Shown: in pieces, positions 11,092-22,915 of the stretch
How positions within the stretch are numbered: position 1 is the stretch's first letter
Layout: each line of letters begins with the position of its first letter
Origin: Epiperipatus broadwayi
Lineage: Eukaryota; Onychophora; Udeonychophora; Euonychophora; Peripatidae
Assembly (NCBI GenBank): GCA_028023455.1
Contig: JAQFVV010012396.1
Coordinates: forward strand, 8,474,085 to 8,538,084
Length of the DNA stretch: 64,000 nucleotides
Direction of reading: 5' to 3'
Made by a program: the position numbers and the translations under genes
The notes under the pieces: model-generated
Seen by the model: only the letters and a program-made list of their open reading frames with translations
Told to the model about the DNA's origin: nothing
The model's database searches: none

Positions 11092-11635
11092 ATGTAATAA
11101 TTTCTGTGTATCTTTATAGTTTCTCATTCAAGTGTGGCATACGCTTTGTTAATTTTGTATATTACATTTATTTTTAAAAGTATATGGTGATGAAATGGAT
11201 AAAATGATGGAGTGAAAAGCAACAATATTCTGCCAGAACTATACAGTATGTTGAGGATTTGTGAGGGGCAACAATTTATTATAAAAATGGAAAGTAATTG
11301 AAAATTAAGTCTTAGCATTTTCAAACCATCAGAATGTTTTTTCACTTTAAAAAATAGATATTACCTATTTTTCAATAATGAGATTTAAATGTTAACAACA
11401 GAAAAATGTGTACAAAGATTATGGTAACTGACTGACATAATTAATTTTATAAACTTGATGTATAATTTATATATCAGATAAAAATTTGGTTTAATTTCCA
11501 TAGCATTATAATGGATGAAACTAGTATCTGTTCACTTGTAATGTTTTATGAACCTATTACTTGCTAAAAATATCTACATTGCATCATTATGCATATAAAT
11601 TAGTGTTTGCTCACTTATATCCTTATATAGATGTG
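11092..11635. other. AT-rich non-coding DNA between PLE1 and family C
   Basis: Probably the 3' region of the Penelope-like element or unrelated flank. No coding region; the minus-strand frame 11124-11345 has no recognisable domain. Confidence 0.35.
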
Positions 11636-12015
11636 TGTAAAATAAAAAAGCAGATATATTAATCTTTAACTGAGGTTTAAAGTTTATATCTGTGCTAGAG
11701 ATAATCTCTAGTTTCAAAAATGATTAGTAATAATCATTATTGTATTTCTCTGACATGGATGATGTCAAAGTTGTGAGCAGAAAAAGTTTGACAATGGTAA
11801 ATGAAAATGTAACAATTTACTCTAGATAAATACTTCTCATATAATAAAGATATATATGAGAGATAATGACCTGAGACAACTGATGAGTGCTTGTTCAGCA
11901 TGAAATGCCTCTTGGGAGGTCATTTGTCTTTTATTATATCTTTGTTTAAGTGAATTTAAAAAGAATGGGGAAGTATGGAGGTGTTTATTATATCCATCAA
12001 ATATCTACTGAATTA
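11636..12015 (+). mobile_element. Family C ribozyme element, copy C1
   Basis: About 370 bases align in direct orientation with 48110-48490. Shared strings include CAGATATATTAATCTTTAAC, GTTTATATCTGTGCT, ATGATTAGTAATAATCATTA and the ribozyme region. Unlike the second locus this is a single unit, with no tandem partner detected. It lies about 600 bases downstream of PLE1 on the same strand. Confidence 0.72.
11865..11924 (+). ncRNA. Hammerhead ribozyme, family C (C1)
   Basis: Core CTGATGA at 11880-11886; stem II GTGCT/AGCAT with a 5-base loop; GAAA at 11902-11905. Stem III is ATGCCT, one base off the self-complementary ATGCAT of the other copy. The cleavage nucleotide is C11911. Stem I pairs CAA (11877-11879) with TTG (11912-11914) and, across an internal loop GAGA/GG, AATGACCT (11865-11872) with AGGTCATT (11917-11924), eight perfect pairs. 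The distal helix differs in sequence from the second family C copy, yet pairing is kept. Confidence 0.75.
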
Positions 12016-12857
12016 AAAGATAATTTGGATATTTGGAAAATATTAGAATTAACAAAATATGCTCTGAATATCATAGATTTTGATGATATTTCTACTTTCT
12101 CTGGAATAACAAAACATTATCTGATTGCAGTTTAAAAAAATAAACACTAAAACTATGGTACTATTTTAGAAAGGTCATATTTAAAAACTTATTCAGATCA
12201 TTTGCTTATATTTATCATTATTATTACCATATTTTTTTATTTAAAATGTATAGAATTTATTGATAGAAATATTGGTATTAATTTTAGAATAAGTACTGAT
12301 CTATTTAAATACCTAAATGTAAGAGAGTTATGTCTTTCTAAGTTCAAATTTGTATTTTGCAGCATACTAATTATTATTTTAATTTAAAATATTCATTTAT
12401 TATTAATTGATTATAAATTAACTTCAAGTATATCACTTAAATTAGGAGTTCTAAAAAATGAGTATATAAATATTTATTTTACTGTTCTTTTAAATTTAGA
12501 TTAACAAATAAGTAGATTAATTTTATTTTTTTTCTTTTATCTTTCAATTAACTAAGTTTTTATAGGAAGCATAAAAAGGAAACATATTTTGAACTCTCTT
12601 ATATTTTGGAAAGTATAAATGTTCAACAACATTTTTTTGTGTTACATAAACATATGTTTGTATTTAGTGTCCCATAAGTGGAGATTGGTGTGTAATAACC
12701 TATTTAAATATTAAGTTAATGTCAATTGAAAACCTATTCCTTAAAGCATAATCACATTATGTGCATATATTTTAAATGTTTATTTGCCATATATCTATCT
12801 ATATATATATATATATATATATATTGTAATAATGTTCAAAGCTAAATGGGTTTATAA
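12016..12857. other. AT-rich non-coding DNA with a TA microsatellite
   Basis: Nothing coding. A (TA)n tract at about 12795-12824 ends in ATTGTAATAATG. Confidence 0.45.
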
Positions 12858-13066
12858 GTAACCATGAGAAATCAGTCAACATTTAGAAAATACCAATATA
12901 GATAACAATCAACAATCTCGAACTGTTGTCAAGGCAACTTCCTTTTAACAATAAAAAGGGATTCTACCTTTATTTTTAAAAGGATGTTGCCTTGACAACA
13001 GTTTGAGATTGTTTATTATCTATATTGGAATTGTTTAAAAGTTGACTGGTTTCTAATGGTTATATA
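12858..13066. repeat. Foldback (hairpin) element with ~90 bp arms
   Basis: Arms 12858-12948 and 12976-13066 are inverted copies about 90% identical, including the exact string AACTGTTGTCAAGGCAAC / GTTGCCTTGACAACAGTT. The loop of about 27 bases (AATAAAAAGGGATTCTACCT region) holds nothing else. A small MITE or foldback element without coding capacity. The flanks TAACCAT/ATGGTTA leave the target duplication ambiguous (TA is possible). Confidence 0.8.
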
Positions 13067-14699
13067 TATTTGATTTTAATTTATATCAATTTGTTAATAA
13101 ATTTTGAATTAATTTAAAACAAAGAAACTTGCTTGGTTGCCATTCAATTTTACAATGCAAATTTATTGGTTAATTGTATTTGGATGAGACAATATTTACT
13201 AATTGATTATACCACATAATTCATTAGAGGGAACTATAAAATAATTTGGAAATCAAAAACACAGGTTGGTTAAGAAAGTATAATTACATATCATTGTCTT
13301 TGATTGAATTGAATGTTTATTATTGGACCAGGTATAGATTTTATACAGTAATAAATTAACTGATTTGACATTCTTAAATATTTAATAAGTAATTAGTATA
13401 TATATATATATTGTTATGATTGGATATTGAAAATCTTAAGGTTATTTAATAGGATGATTTGATTTTATATTTTAAGTAAATAAAAGTAGAAAGATAAGTT
13501 AGGTTAATTGATATTGTATTATTATCAAGTACTTAATCTTATTATAATTGATTTAGTTAATAAGAGTATATTGATATTAGTGGACTAGCTATGTTGAGTT
13601 AGCAATACTTTTATTTCATTGTAATCATTTATTGAGTTATATATTTTATTAACTATTATTTATATTGTAAACTCGTAGGACATATTAAGACTATTATTTC
13701 ATCAATCTATGAATCATTTAGTTTAAATATAAAAAGAAATAATATTTGACATTTGGTACAAGTTTGTATTATTATAAACAGTTGTTGGTTCATAATGAAT
13801 ATTAAAGTTTATTTGTATAATTCATTACCATTATTTTCACTCTATTATAAGGAATATATATTACAGGAATATACTGTTATTTATAAAACATTCATATTTA
13901 GTTTTATTGCTTTATCTTTGATCTATTGCAAATAATGCTTATATTTAGGATAGCTTGAAGTACTGTTTTATTTGTTTCCTATCCTTTCTAAATGCTATTG
14001 GAATCTCTGATGTTATAATGAAGATTATTACCATTGTTTTATTGACTTAAGTGTTAGACTGTTATTCATTTATTGATATTCATTTTAGTTTAGTTTACTA
14101 TTGTCATTCTGTAATAAATGGACATTATTAAATTAAGATTTTTTTTCTTGGTTCATATTTATATTCTGTTGCAAATGAGAATCAATAATTAGGCTATGAC
14201 TCAGGATACAGTGTGGCCCGCATATTTATTCTGTTACAAATGGTTCCCAAATCTGTGAGCATTAAAAAAAGTGTATATCCTCATATTTATTCTATTATTA
14301 AGGGTGACAAATGATGGGGCTATATTTTTATTCAGGTCTTATTAGAGTTATTATTTCCATTCCACATTTTCGATCTGCTACAAATGGCATTGTAATTTGC
14401 AGGACATAATTAGACAGGATAACTCTATTATAGCCCAGTCATATTCAATATATTATAATATATATGTTTAACACATATACATTGTACTGTATTTTATCCT
14501 AGTACAAGTAGCATTGGCAATTTAGAAGTTAAATTAATAAATTCCTAATAAATAAATAAAAATATTTATTTAAATATCGGATCGATTTGGTTTAAACAAT
14601 GTGGGTGTAGATATTTTTGTGTATGATAAAAGAATTCAAAAAGAGAGAAGAGATATAAAGAGTATAATAAAACAAAAGGGAAACTACTTTGTATTTTTG
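13067..14699. other. AT-rich non-coding DNA
   Basis: No coding region. A short TA tract lies at about 13398-13412. The 60-codon frame at 13753-13935 looks like chance. Confidence 0.4.
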
Positions 14700-15240
14700 T
14701 AAAAATAAAAGTCACAGCTTTCCTTCCCTAATTAAAGATGGTGAACAAGAAGAAGAAAAAAGAAGACTTTGTGGGCTAAATTTCTTTAAAATTGGTATAC
14801 ATTAACAGGTGTCAATGGGAGTTGTGTGGAGAGACTAAAAAAAATCAGGACTATAAAAAAAACACATCGTGCATCGAGGTTCTTATATCTTCATTCCTGC
14901 AGAGAAAAGTAAAGATAAAACATGGACAAATTATGAAAAGTGTGCCAAACTACTCTTACTAATACACTGAATCATATTAAAATGTGTGAGTAGAAGTTCT
15001 TTTACTGGTGTTGCTTTTGACCTGATGTTGCGAACTATCTGAGTGAAACCATTTCCTACTAAATGTGAAACCACGAAGACTGATGGATTGCCAGAATATT
15101 GAACAGTGGATTCCTTCCAAGATAAATTCATGCATGGTAAATTTTATAAATCCTATATGTGAACAAATAAACTTACCGGTAAGTAACTCTATTAATTCCA
15201 ATACTAGTGATCACTTTTCTTAGACTCTTAAGTGTGATAA
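14700..15240. other. GC-richer patch with exon-like borders, no open frame
   Basis: Less AT-rich than its flanks. A well-placed ATG (14738) opens a short lysine-rich frame (MVNKKKKKEDFVG, then stop). TTCCTGCAG near 14900 resembles a plus-strand splice acceptor. The palindrome ACTTACCGGTAAGT at 15171-15184 contains a consensus splice donor on each strand. All plus-strand frames between the two sites contain stops; minus-strand frames of 66-74 codons cover 14931-15201 without a recognised domain. It may be a decayed exon, a processed pseudogene or a transposon fragment. Confidence 0.3.
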
Positions 15241-16341
15241 ACTGTTGCCATAAGTCATATTAATTAAAATAAGATATTAGCAGTAGTTTTAATCCCTATT
15301 TGTTTTTTTATATTTTCTTCTCTTGATAATAATAAATATTTTGTTTTGTATTAATAAATTTAAATAGACTTACATTGTTATTTAGTTATTGATTATTATT
15401 ATTCTAATTTCATTACAACTTAGACATCATTATAATTCAATTAAATAAGTTTCCAATGCTGTACTGAAAATGCAATCCTCTGGGTATTCCAAATAATTTC
15501 ATCGTAACTAAAAAATAAAAGGGGTTTGGCCAGTGGATTCTGATACAGAATCCTGATGCCTTTTCAAATAAATTAAACGCTGGCCTACTTGTCCCCAATG
15601 TTATGGTAGTTGCATTAAGTGAAAGGGTGTTGTGTGACCAGGAAAGATAATTGCATCCATTAAATAAATTTTCTGTTGAAAAATTTAATAGATCAAATGT
15701 TATTTGGTTACTGAGTATGGGAAATTAACTCATAAAGAAACCCTAATTATATAGTAGATGTTACAATATATATTGTACCATTTTTAGGTAAACTTGGAGT
15801 TTTCTACACATTTATATACTCTATTTACAAGTATCTACAATTCACCAAATCACGCTTCCTTTTCTTAATTCAATAAGAAATAAGTGGGGTTTTTTTCATC
15901 AGGGTAGTTACATAAAACAAATAATACCTATTGTTTATTGAATAAAAAAATCTACTAATTTTATATTAAAATTATATTCTATTTTTAAATATGATTTTCT
16001 TTTAACAATATTCTTTTAGTTTATAATGCCAATACATGTTTTACCAAAAAAAGGGTACAATATATATATATGTTTTTAAAAATGCATATATATATATATA
16101 TATATATATTTAAAATGCATGTTTTATAGGGTTCACTATTATCTTTAAATTTTAGTATCTGTGATGAGACTTGGAATTAAATATCACAGTTTTGGAGTAG
16201 TATTGCACAATGAAATTATGATTTGTAATTTTTAGAAAGTTGAATAAAAATTACATATATATGGCAAAAATATAGTTTGTGATGTCAGTAAAATTTTTAA
16301 TTAAAAAAAAGGTATTGTTTATTATTTATTAAAATACATTA
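15241..16341. other. AT-rich non-coding DNA with TA tracts
   Basis: No coding region. TA microsatellites at about 16060-16072 and 16086-16110. Confidence 0.45.
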
Positions 16342-16343
16342 TA

Positions 16344-17237
16344 CACCTGGGTCTCATTTTATGTGGTAGATAGGTTCCTCAGAAAATGTGCACAAAAGAA
16401 ATTGCACAAAAATAGACTTAACTTACCTTGAAAAAGGGGGATAGGTTCTGTAATTTTCAGAAATCACATAAAAGCAAAGCAACAAAGAAAAATTACTTTA
16501 AAATTCACATTTAAAAAATAAGGAAATAAAGTATGATTAATAAAAAATTTCAAATATTTGAAAAAAATTAATATAAGACAAACTTTTTTTACTTTTTTTA
16601 TTAACTACAGTATTTAATTTTACATTTTTTCATACATATTTTAATCATTACTGCTATTTGACAATTAGCATTCGTTTGTGAACTGGTAATAAATCAGATT
16701 CATGATGTGATGTACAACTAGCGCCACTTTCAGTCTTGTGCTGTGTTAATGGTTTTCTGTTTCTATATTAAAAAAATGAGATCGCAATCAAAACAAAAAG
16801 ATTACACATTATTATTAGAAAGATTATTTTCAGTTTACAAAATCAATAAAATCTTCATTATTTTAAAAATCTAAGATTATTTATTTCTTTTATATCTAAC
16901 AAAATACATTTTAAAAAATTAAAATTTTTGAATATTTATTGTGATATTTTTATACATAAGTATAAATCTATTATTATTATTTACTTATTAGTATAAGTAG
17001 GTTATTTACATAAAAGCTAAGATTCTAAATTCAGCTTCAGACCATATTCACATTAGCTGCTAATATTACGTTATATTTTTGAAGAAAAAAGGATTTCAAG
17101 TCAAAATAAGTTATTAATAATTTTAATTTCTTGATATCTAATAAATATAGTGAAATATGAAAGATATTAAGAAGAAACATGAATTGCATAACTTCAAAAT
17201 CGCATTAAAATAATCTGCATAAAATGAGACCCAGGTG
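16344..17237. mobile_element. Non-autonomous mariner-type element (MITE, 894 bp)
   Basis: Terminal inverted repeats CACCTGGGTCTCATTTTATG (16344-16363) and its exact reverse complement (17218-17237). Each is flanked by TA (16342-16343 and 17238-17239), the target duplication used by Tc1/mariner transposases. The interior has no reading frame of 60 codons, so it depends on a transposase from elsewhere. Apart from the ends the two halves are not inverted copies of each other. Subfamily unknown. Confidence 0.85.
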
Positions 17238-17239
17238 TA

Positions 17240-18509
17240 TTTAAAATATTATTGACATACTTTTTTTTAAAAGAATGATTTGTAGATGTTGTAAAAAAAA
17301 TTCTCTGCCTCAATAACAAGATAAGCTTGAAAATCCAAACTGAGAGTTTTAATTCTAACTCCTATTAAAATTTAGCATGAATAATTATTGTTTCTAAAGA
17401 TTAAGTATCAAATTTACTATCATTTATTAGATGTATTTTTAATATAACTTTATTTTTAAACTTAGAACACATTAATCTATGACTTGTCTAACAATCTGCA
17501 TTTATACATGACCATGTATATGATTTGATTGTTAACTAGAACATAATTCATGAGATTCTATTGGTTTGAACATGAATACATTCAAGTCTCTTTAATTTTT
17601 TATATTAACAATAGATATTTAATATTCATAAAATCAATATTATTATTTTTAATTGTTTTTAATAATTTGTGTTATAATTGATTGTTCCTATTAACATATG
17701 TATTAACATTTTCAAAAAGAAGAAGTTGATTTTTGATTGATATTAATAGAATAAACTTTCAATAGAAAATAGAGGCTTTTTCTCTATAGTTTCAAAATTT
17801 AATGTTGAAATGTAAGTTATAATGAAATATGTATAAATACCATTATACAAACTGATTTTTAATATCTTTTATTGGTATATCTAGGAATTTTTAAAATGTA
17901 ATATTCAATTAGCCTTATTGTGAATCTAATATAGTGAAGGCTTTTTTATGAATTGGTTATCTGCAGGTTCTAAAAAACTTACAGCAGTCTCTTTATTCAA
18001 TTGAAATGTATTCATATTTTTAAAAAAAGAACTTCACTAAGGTCAGTTTTATCTGTCTTAAATATTTTCAATTCTGTATTTATATTTTCTAGAATTAATA
18101 TCAAATAAAGTTCACATTGGCATCCAATTACATATTTTTAAAAGTGAAATATTTATACTTTTACCACCACTACTTTCTAGTACTTTTACAACATTTTAAA
18201 AGATATTTTAGCATCTATTGATGGCATGAATTTCAAAAATTCTACTGCCCAATCATATAATCAAAAATTTAAATCTAGTTCCAATAGGGCTTATTCAGTT
18301 TCAAAGTGATTGTACTTATCATGTAAGATTATAACTAAGAAACCCTAGGCAGCTAATCTTGTCTTTATCAATGTTTTTTAATGCAAATATTATGTACTAT
18401 TTATATAGTCATACATATTTGCAAAGTAACATATTGGAGTCAGAATGGTATCCATATCATTTAATGATAAAATTTAGTTGCACAAAGACTTACTTTCACA
18501 GTCAGTGAA
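17240..18509. other. AT-rich non-coding DNA
   Basis: No coding region or recognised repeat. Confidence 0.4.
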
Positions 18510-18651
18510 AATAGACATCTGATTTTTTTTTTTCCATGTGTCATAGCATCGGCCGGGATGCGAACCCACAACTGTATGCAACCAACTACTTGCTTGCATG
18601 GCGGCTGCGATACCTCTCGGCTAACAACGCAAGACAATAGACATCTGATTT
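18510..18651 (-). mobile_element. tRNA-derived SINE with 16-bp target duplication
   Basis: The exact 16-mer AATAGACATCTGATTT stands at 18510-18525 and 18636-18651. Between them, on the minus strand, is a 110-base tRNA-like SINE: a box A-like TTAGCCGAGAGGTATCGC, a box B GGGTTCGCATCCC, a CCGATGC end, and a poly(A) tail (poly-T on the plus strand next to the left duplication). Target duplication plus A tail shows LINE-mediated insertion. Same family as the SINE at 25189-25291. Confidence 0.92.
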
Positions 18652-18961
18652 CACAAAAGGTTTTTGAAAACAAGACTTATATTGAACTAGGTAGTTGAAA
18701 TCAGTAAGATTTTTAAAAAAAGGAAAAAATGGAGAGAGAATAAAAAATACAGTGAGATGAAATGAAAAATACTATTTGCATCTGATACTTAGCCTTCAAT
18801 GAGGTAACATTACATCTTATAAAGTAGAAAGATGTATTCTTATAAGGACATGGAAATTGATTATCTACCATTAATCCTCATATCTAAAACTATTTTACTA
18901 TCTATGAGACAATGCCAAACCAAGTTTAGAATAGTATTATGAAGTTAAAATATATATATAT
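18652..18961. other. AT-rich non-coding DNA ending in a TA tract
   Basis: No coding region. The TA tract at about 18950-18961 is the insertion site of the next element. Confidence 0.45.
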
Positions 18962-20386
18962 TGTAACGTTTTTCGTATTACTTGGCCACTATACGCCTCA
19001 CATTTATATTTGAGCATGAGTTGATCAAGCTGTATCAAAAGAAAAAAGAAAGTTGTATTTCTATTCTCAACACAGCTATTTTTCCTGATCAACTTCGGCC
19101 TAGAACTATTACCGAGTACAATCGTGAGCAGAACCAGTTTTTAATTTCTACTTGAGGGTGCCAGAGTCGTTAGACCCACTGAGACTGTGTCAAACATATT
19201 GTAACTCGTAAACTAAATAGAAAAAAAGTGCTTTTAAACTAATCGGTATTGCATCATACCGTAACAGGAACTATTTTCTCCTTTTTGATTATTATTTCTG
19301 GGCTTGTTTAAATACATTGGCAAGGTAAATTCCATTTAAATCCCACTAAACTAATAATAACTTTAATACTAAAAAGAATAATAACCATTATTAATAATGC
19401 ACAATGAAAAGGTTGATAAAAGTATAATCTCTTTTATTCTAACAAACTAAAATATTTATAAGTTAAATTACGAATTAACTAAACTGGAAAGTACACACAT
19501 GCCAATCCAGATAATAAATCGATTAACAAAAACAGTTAGATTAAATGATGAACACAATTTAATAATGTTCCAAGATCTTGTACAAAATTCTTTATAAGAA
19601 AGTCCCTTGAATGTGAAAGTAAAGTCTATATCAGGATGGTAGTCTAAGCTTAGATAAATAATTGTTTGCAAACTTTTAAGTCACTATCAGGAAAATTTAT
19701 TCTTAACTTACCGGTAAGTTTATGGGATCCCAGATCATGAGAATTTCCATTGGTCTCTCCTGCCGGCGTCTTCCATTATTGTTCCGTTCTATAGCTGGAG
19801 AAAAGGCACGGTTGTAGTGACCCTTTTATTGCAAAAAGTGGTCTTCACAAGTCCCGTTTCCATGCTCACGTGACAGCTTGGTACAGCAAGGGGCATACCT
19901 GTGTAGAAGTATATTTCTTGCCACAGGTTATGCTCGTGGAAACCTCCAACTTTCAGAGACGTAACTAGAAGTTAAAGAGAAGACCCAGATTGAAGTTGTC
20001 ATCTCCTTTTTATATCGCGCTCCATTTTTGGAACTTCTGCGCACTCTTTTGTCTTTTTATCAGCATATAAGATAATAATCTTATACACTCTCTCTTAAAT
20101 TTAAGTTACAAAGTTCTCTTTTTTTTTAGCATTATTCTTCCATCTTTAATTAGCTAAAATATTTTTCTTTTAGCTTATACTTTTGGAATTCTTTTAATGT
20201 ATCTGGATTAGTAATCTGTATGTCATTTATTCTTTCCAATTAGATAAAAAAAAAATAAGAATGACAATTTTAACCTTCATTGCACGTTTTAACAAAAATT
20301 ATACTAATCAAAAAAAAATCTAAATTTACTTTTTTAGCTTTTACCAAATGCCAATATATTTGTAACGTATATAAATAAACGTTACA
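18962..20386. mobile_element. Candidate solo LTR (TGTAACG...CGTTACA)
   Basis: The stretch begins TGTAACG and ends CGTTACA, a 7-base terminal inverted repeat with the TG...CA ends of an LTR. It sits in a TA tract with ATAT on both sides (a possible 4-base target duplication, ambiguous in TA repeats). Its middle, about 19710-20050, is much richer in G+C and contains the palindrome ACTTACCGGTAAGT near 19708 and a TTTATATCGCG string. No gag or pol protein is visible; the 67-codon minus frame 19468-19671 is unrecognised. A DNA transposon with short inverted ends is the alternative. Confidence 0.5.
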
Positions 20387-20399
20387 ATATATATATATT

Positions 20400-22204
20400 T
20401 ATCTTGTTGCATCTAATTAAATGATTTTATGTAAATTTTGTCTTTGGATACTTATCAAAAAAAATTTTACTTTTTTTTCTTACACTAATGCCAGTATATT
20501 TTTAAACTTTCAAATGCTTTCCTACACCTGTCTTTAAATCTCTCATGGTAATTTTAAAATATTTGAGCTATTTATGCAAATTCAGGACATTAATTTAAAA
20601 GTCTTACTAAGAATAATAAAAAATTATTAAAGTGTACAACTAAATTAAAGGAAGATATTAAGTACAGATAACTTTAAAAATTAATTCAACTAATAGTAAA
20701 GCTATTCTTATAAACCAATACCTGTTAAACAATTCATCTAAGAATATGTTTAGGTTTAAACTGTACATTGGTAAAGCAGTCCTTCTTTCTCTTTTTAAGA
20801 TTAGCAATTGTAAGTTAAAACAGAGAAAGAAAAACTTTTATTGTTGATAATACTGTAATAAGCTGGAAAAAAATCCAAAATGATGTATTAATATTAATCT
20901 GAACAGCGAAAAAAGTTAACAGTATTTCTAAGCAAGCTTAGCATTTTTCTACTGTATCTAGATTATAACTAATTCACCTTGTTATCAAATTGTTGATTGA
21001 AAAATGGACTTTAAAATATTATTAGTTTTAAAGAAATTATAATTTTTTTTACCACTTAGTAGTTGATTACTGTGGTTAATGTTGTCTTCTTTTTTTTTTT
21101 TTTTATGGGAGCATCTAAAGATATTTTTTTTATATTGTTATGGGCTACTTGTATCTATTTTAATTTATTTAAGAATTAAAAAAAAGAAATGGAAAACACT
21201 TTTGTTTAATGTTTCTCTACTTTATTGACGTAAATTGTTTCTTAAACTTGATTAATGTGTCATGTATATATTAATTAAGCGAAATAAATCATTTGATTGA
21301 CTACACAAAATAGCTTACAGATTAAAAGAATTTATTATATAATCTCAACTGCTGAAATATAAATTTTACTCCACTTATACAGCTGTGGAATGGATGATTT
21401 GCTGCTATAAATAATCATTTTGGTCAATTAAATGATAATAAAAATGCGATTTTTTTTTTTTTTAGTGTTAAATTAAAGCTTTATTCAAATTTTATGTTAT
21501 GATATGCTTAAATGATGGATATTTTGAATTTACAATTTGCTTTAGCCAATATGAATTCTTTTACTGGATACTTGTTTACGTATTCATAGACGAGTGTTTT
21601 ATCTTCATTATCATCATCATTACTACCCAATATAAACATGTATGGCCCATTTTAATTCTAGGAGGAAAAAGCAGCAGAAAGACAAAGTAAAAAATAAATG
21701 TTTTTTAATAGCTAAACAAATTAATCTGTATTCACATATACCACACGTTGATCCTTTAGTCTATTCATTTTATATTTTGCATGACTTTTTAATTGCTATC
21801 TTTAAACTTTTTCTAAAAAAAATTTACACTTTGCCTAATTGTAGTTCTCCGTTGAAGTCTTATCTTCAAACATATTCTCTCTATAACCGCAATCAATATT
21901 TCGTTTCTTGCTCTATTACTAAAACGTAGTAATTTAACTTCTTGTTTTTTTTTTTATTTTAATATTAAACCTGCTATAAAGGAATGAGCTATTAATAAAC
22001 TATTTTCAAATTTATTTCAATTTTTTTTTCTTTTGTATATTTATATATTTTGTTTTAAATATTAAAATGCTAAAATCCCGTGTTAGCACCATAATGCTCC
22101 AATGTCCACTTATTCACCCTGCCTATGGAAAGGAAAATTACTGTCTTACAATTAATCAATAACATTTGAACAAATAGCAACTTTACTTTTAAAATGATAA
22201 GTTT
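20400..22204. other. AT-rich non-coding DNA
   Basis: Frames at 21499-21690 and 21642-21929 overlap in different phases. They show no domain and no codon bias beyond A+T content, so I do not call them genes. A TTTAATTCTAG acceptor-like site near 21652 precedes a short lysine/glutamate-rich frame; unsupported as an exon. Confidence 0.4.
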
Positions 22205-22285
22205 CTTTTAAAGAATTGCAGAGGTCCCTATTGTCGTTTTTTCAGGCGCATAGTCTTAAGGTTATAGCCTTAATATATATTATTT
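22205..22285 (+). repeat. Repeat F fragment
   Basis: AGAGGTCCCTA, a run of T, CAGGCGCATAG, then AAGGTTATAGCCTTAATA. It aligns with the right arm of the palindrome at 36168-36392 and with 35797-35910. Only one arm is present. Confidence 0.6.
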
Positions 22286-22489
22286 TACGTAATGAGTATG
22301 CGCTTTACAAATTTAATTATTACAATCATACGTTTTAAAAAAGTTATATCTATATTATCAAAAATAGAATAGTTAGTTTTAACTGCAAAAATTTATATTC
22401 ATATATATTTTAAAAATTCGGGAATTTAGAGACATGACTTAATGACGTTTATTTCCGCTATATCTGAATTTAAATGGTTTTTATTTGAA
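22286..22489. other. AT-rich non-coding DNA
   Basis: Nothing recognisable. Confidence 0.35.
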
Positions 22490-22915
22490 TACCTGTGTCT
22501 ATATATGTAATATATGGGGTATATGAGCACAGACTTCCACACAACCCACCACTCTCCACACTATCTCATAACTATATACTATTTCATGCTAAACCAGGGT
22601 GGCCTTTGAGCATTCCATCATCAGATTTTCAATTGGATGGATGGTTGAAGAGTTGGAGTGTGGAGTAGATTGAAGCCTGCCATTAAAGTATGAGGATTGG
22701 CTATCTTAATATATATCTGAGCACTTATAGCATATATTTGTGGAGATGGTAATCTGGACCAACTCATGCTTGCTGGTTTAGCATGAAATACGTATATTGG
22801 TGATTATTTATCTTTTCAGCATATATGTGGTGAAAGTGTATTAGTGTTATGAGATAGTGTGGAGAGTGGTGGTTGTGTGAAAGTCTGTGCTCATATACCC
22901 TATATATTGAATAAA
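22490..22915. mobile_element. Family A ribozyme element, copy A2 (shortened inverted pair)
   Basis: It starts ATACCTGTGTCTATATATGT and ends in the inverted copy CATATACCCTATATATTG. The outer arms pair over GAGCACAGACTT...CCACTCTCCACACTATCTCATAAC. The left arm is deleted within its ribozyme region (it jumps from CATGCTAAACCAG to the centre near 22598); the right arm is full length. Confidence 0.78.
22743..22815 (+). ncRNA. Degenerate hammerhead, family A (A2 right arm)
   Basis: Core reads CTCATGC (22763-22769) instead of CTGATGA. GAAA, stem III ATACGTAT, and stem I AATC/GATT plus ACCAA/TTGGT are intact. Predicted inactive. Confidence 0.68.

Noticed and set aside
10704-11127. Minus-strand frames of 86 and 107 codons
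   Set aside because: Opposite the Penelope-like endonuclease; no domain of their own.
14931-15201. Minus-strand 66- and 74-codon frames as a gene
   Set aside because: They overlap in two phases, neither is recognisable, and no splice partner is seen.
21499-21929. Two overlapping plus-strand frames (63 and 95 codons)
   Set aside because: No domain, low-complexity composition, and they overlap in different phases.
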